Below the pieces are notes generated by a model. It ran no database searches and was not told the origin of the DNA. It saw nothing but the letters and a program-made list of their open reading frames with translations. The position numbers and the translations under genes are program-made. Of a stretch of 22,005 nt of DNA, positions 20,735-22,005 are shown piece after piece. The DNA lies in IMG/VR virus record IMGVR_UViG_3300023181_000299, positions 1-22,005 of that record. One strand, 5' to 3'. This DNA is from a virus. How positions within the stretch are numbered: the first letter of the stretch is position 1; every line of letters starts with the position of its first letter.

Positions 20735-21728
20735 CCAATAATGGTTTGGCAGCACCGCTGAGAGTCCCGAGCACTTGTGCGGTACGTGACGAAACGCCCG
20801 CCGAGCCAGCTAACGAAATCATCTCGATAATATTTTCGTCACCCAGGGTACTAAGAAGGTTCGCTCCGAGCAGAAGCGCGACCTCGTGCGCCCGTTCAAA
20901 CCCTCCCCGCAGCAAACGACGAGTCCCGGATGCGAGTAAGTCGGCTACTTGAATGCCTGGCTCAGTTGCTGAATCGACGAGTTTGAAATCCTCGCGAATA
21001 ATTTTCCCAAGGTCAATCCCGTCACGCGGAGGCAGACCGTACTCGTCTGTAAGATAGGTCGGCTGCTCGCCTGGCGCAAATTCAAAACGATCAAAGTAGC
21101 TGTAATCCGCGCCTACCAGCTGAATCAGTGGCTCCCCGAAAGACATTGTCTGTATAACGGCCGGGAGCATGAGCTCGAACGCATTATCGTACGCGGTCGG
21201 CTTAGTGTTTTTTTGATCAATACGCCAGCGAAAAAATTCCAGCGCCTCCGGCTTATGCTGCGCGTAATAAAGTGATGACCGAGCTACGGTGCGATGAAAC
21301 AAACCAATTTGGGCTTGTAACTGAATATAGAGCTGCTCAGGCATTGCTCTTACCTTGTTTGCAAGCTCCATAAGACCTTGGCGAGCAGCCGCATGCTCCA
21401 TTTTGTCGACATGCTTCACAATCTTCTCCGCCTGCTGGTCTCGATGAAGGGCAACCAGAGCTGGAGTTTCCGCGTGAAGGTCAACCGCTGTAGCGAACGC
21501 GATGCCGCCAAGTTTACTTAAATCCTTCAAAAATCGAATATACCGCGCTTCGCTTAAGGATTTGAGCTTCACTTCGCCTCCATCCCCATAATCGTCACGA
21601 ATCACCAGCATCAAAGCCTGCAACTTTGGGAGCTGAGCTTCCGGGATAGCAAAAGCAATGACTACAGACCAAGAGTCACCGCCCGGCGCGTGGACAAAAC
21701 TACCCGATTCATCAATGTAAATGTACAT
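20712..21728 (-). CDS. DUF3800 domain-containing protein (cargo gene)
   Basis: A 338-aa protein with the DUF3800 hallmark at its start, MYIYIDESGSFV, followed by SWSVVIAFAIPE. The later acidic segments, KLVDSATEPGIQVADLLA, fit the C-terminal part of this RNase H-like fold. DUF3800 proteins are frequent in mobile elements and some defence loci, and nuclease activity has been suggested. The ATG at 21728 is chosen because the family begins there; in-frame ATGs at 21788 and 21821 would add an unconserved extension. None has a Shine-Dalgarno. Lying between the integrase and the ssrA attachment site, it is likely a lysogen-expressed cargo gene. Confidence 0.85.
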   Translation of the reverse strand: MYIYIDESGSFVHAPGGDSWSVVIAFAIPEAQLPKLQALMLVIRDDYGDGGEVKLKSLSEARYIRFLKDLSKLGGIAFATAVDLHAETPALVALHRDQQAEKIVKHVDKMEHAAARQGLMELANKVRAMPEQLYIQLQAQIGLFHRTVARSSLYYAQHKPEALEFFRWRIDQKNTKPTAYDNAFELMLPAVIQTMSFGEPLIQLVGADYSYFDRFEFAPGEQPTYLTDEYGLPPRDGIDLGKIIREDFKLVDSATEPGIQVADLLASGTRRLLRGGFERAHEVALLLGANLLSTLGDENIIEMISLAGSAGVSSRTAQVLGTLSGAAKPLLVREKRAR

Positions 21729-21780
21729 GGCGGCGTGGGCGTATGGGAAGTCGGCATGCGCCGAAATTGATAAAAAAAAA

Positions 21781-21842
21781 GCTGTCATTATGTTGTCATT
21801 CTGGTGCCTAAACAGCCCCAAAATACCCCAATTAATGACAGC
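21781..21842. repeat. Inverted repeat upstream of the DUF3800 gene
   Basis: GCTGTCATTA (21781-21790) and its perfect complement TAATGACAGC (21833-21842) flank 42 bases. A further TGTCATT (21794-21800) lies inside. It lies in the DUF3800 control region and could be an operator or an integrase/Xis arm site. Confidence 0.5.
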
Positions 21843-21878
21843 CCTCTACAGCTAACTACTTGATTTCAAACGAATTTT

Positions 21879-21900
21879 TGGTGGAGACGGCGGGAATCGA
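21879..21900. other. Probable phage attachment site in the ssrA 3' end
   Basis: The CCA end and T-arm of tmRNA lie at the phage boundary, where tyrosine integrases often cross over. The other att copy is outside the window, so the exact core is not determined. The inference rests on int, xis and cargo lying just inside an intact ssrA 3' end. Confidence 0.5.
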
Positions 21901-22005
21901 ACCCGCGTCCGCAAGCACTCCACAGACAGTTCTACATACTTAGCACTATCATTTAATTTAACCAGTACAACACGGACGTGCACGTTTTGGACTAGCGATT
22001 CACCT
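21879..22005 (-). ncRNA. ssrA: tmRNA, 3' part (runs off the window)
   Basis: The minus strand ends with the tRNA-like GGGTTCGATTCCCG T-arm and CTCCACCA 3' terminus, the signature of tmRNA, preceded by the GCGGACGCGG stem segment and an upstream stretch consistent with pseudoknot-rich betaproteobacterial tmRNA. About 127 nt are visible; the tag-coding part and 5' end lie beyond the right edge. tmRNA rescues stalled ribosomes in trans-translation. Its 3' end is a classic integration target for prophages and islands. Confidence 0.93.

Noticed and set aside
1-22005. CRISPR array
   Set aside because: The only clustered repeats (10015-10397) are short, irregular and in both orientations, with no uniform spacers and no cas genes.

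Overview
The window is most of an integrated lambdoid (siphovirus-type) prophage in a GC-rich betaproteobacterium, probably Oxalobacteraceae or Burkholderiales judging by gene style and the ssrA 3' end. The organism is an inference; no host protein gene is visible. The right edge is the 3' end of a tmRNA gene (minus strand, running off the window), the likely attachment site. The left edge cuts through a tail gene.

Layout, right to left. (1) 21879-22005: ssrA 3' end. (2) 20712-21728: a DUF3800 cargo gene between the attachment site and the integrase. (3) 15465-20734, plus strand: a pL-like early operon of very small unknown genes, a ParB-like protein, a conserved phage protein, excisionase and integrase. 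(4) 13884-15301: the immunity region, with divergent CI-like and Cro-like genes, a small ORF, and an Arc-type repressor with its own palindromic operators. (5) 9010-13837, minus strand: a pR-like early operon with a YmfL/CII-like regulator, a small possible winged-helix protein, a TOPRIM/VapE-type primase-helicase, a repeat-rich non-coding block, a small unknown gene and a probable late regulator. (6) 1-8618, minus strand: the late operon, with a putative tail-completion protein, terminase small and large subunits, a Mor-like activator, gpW-like joining protein, lambda-type portal, fused prohead protease/major capsid protein, DUF2190 decoration protein, a head-tail protein and a partial tail gene.

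Regulation follows lambda logic with different parts. The CI-like and Cro-like genes share a compact operator region, and the same operator words recur at the promoter of the plus-strand operon. Just downstream of the 223-aa gene at 9010-9681 is a near-consensus promoter, a roughly 100-nt leader and a strong terminator, followed by a second terminator before the late genes. This is the geometry of lambda Q-pR'-6S RNA-tR', so the unrecognised 223-aa protein is proposed to be a Q-type antiterminator.

Inside the late operon there is a second possible control layer. A Mor-like activator sits between terminase and gpW, and two near-identical 35-bp palindromic elements lie 21-22 bp upstream of the gpW-like and protease/capsid start codons. 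A terminator separates portal from capsid, so the capsid gene may form its own transcription unit. The protease/capsid gene also has an internal in-frame start with a better ribosome binding site, which could make capsid without protease.
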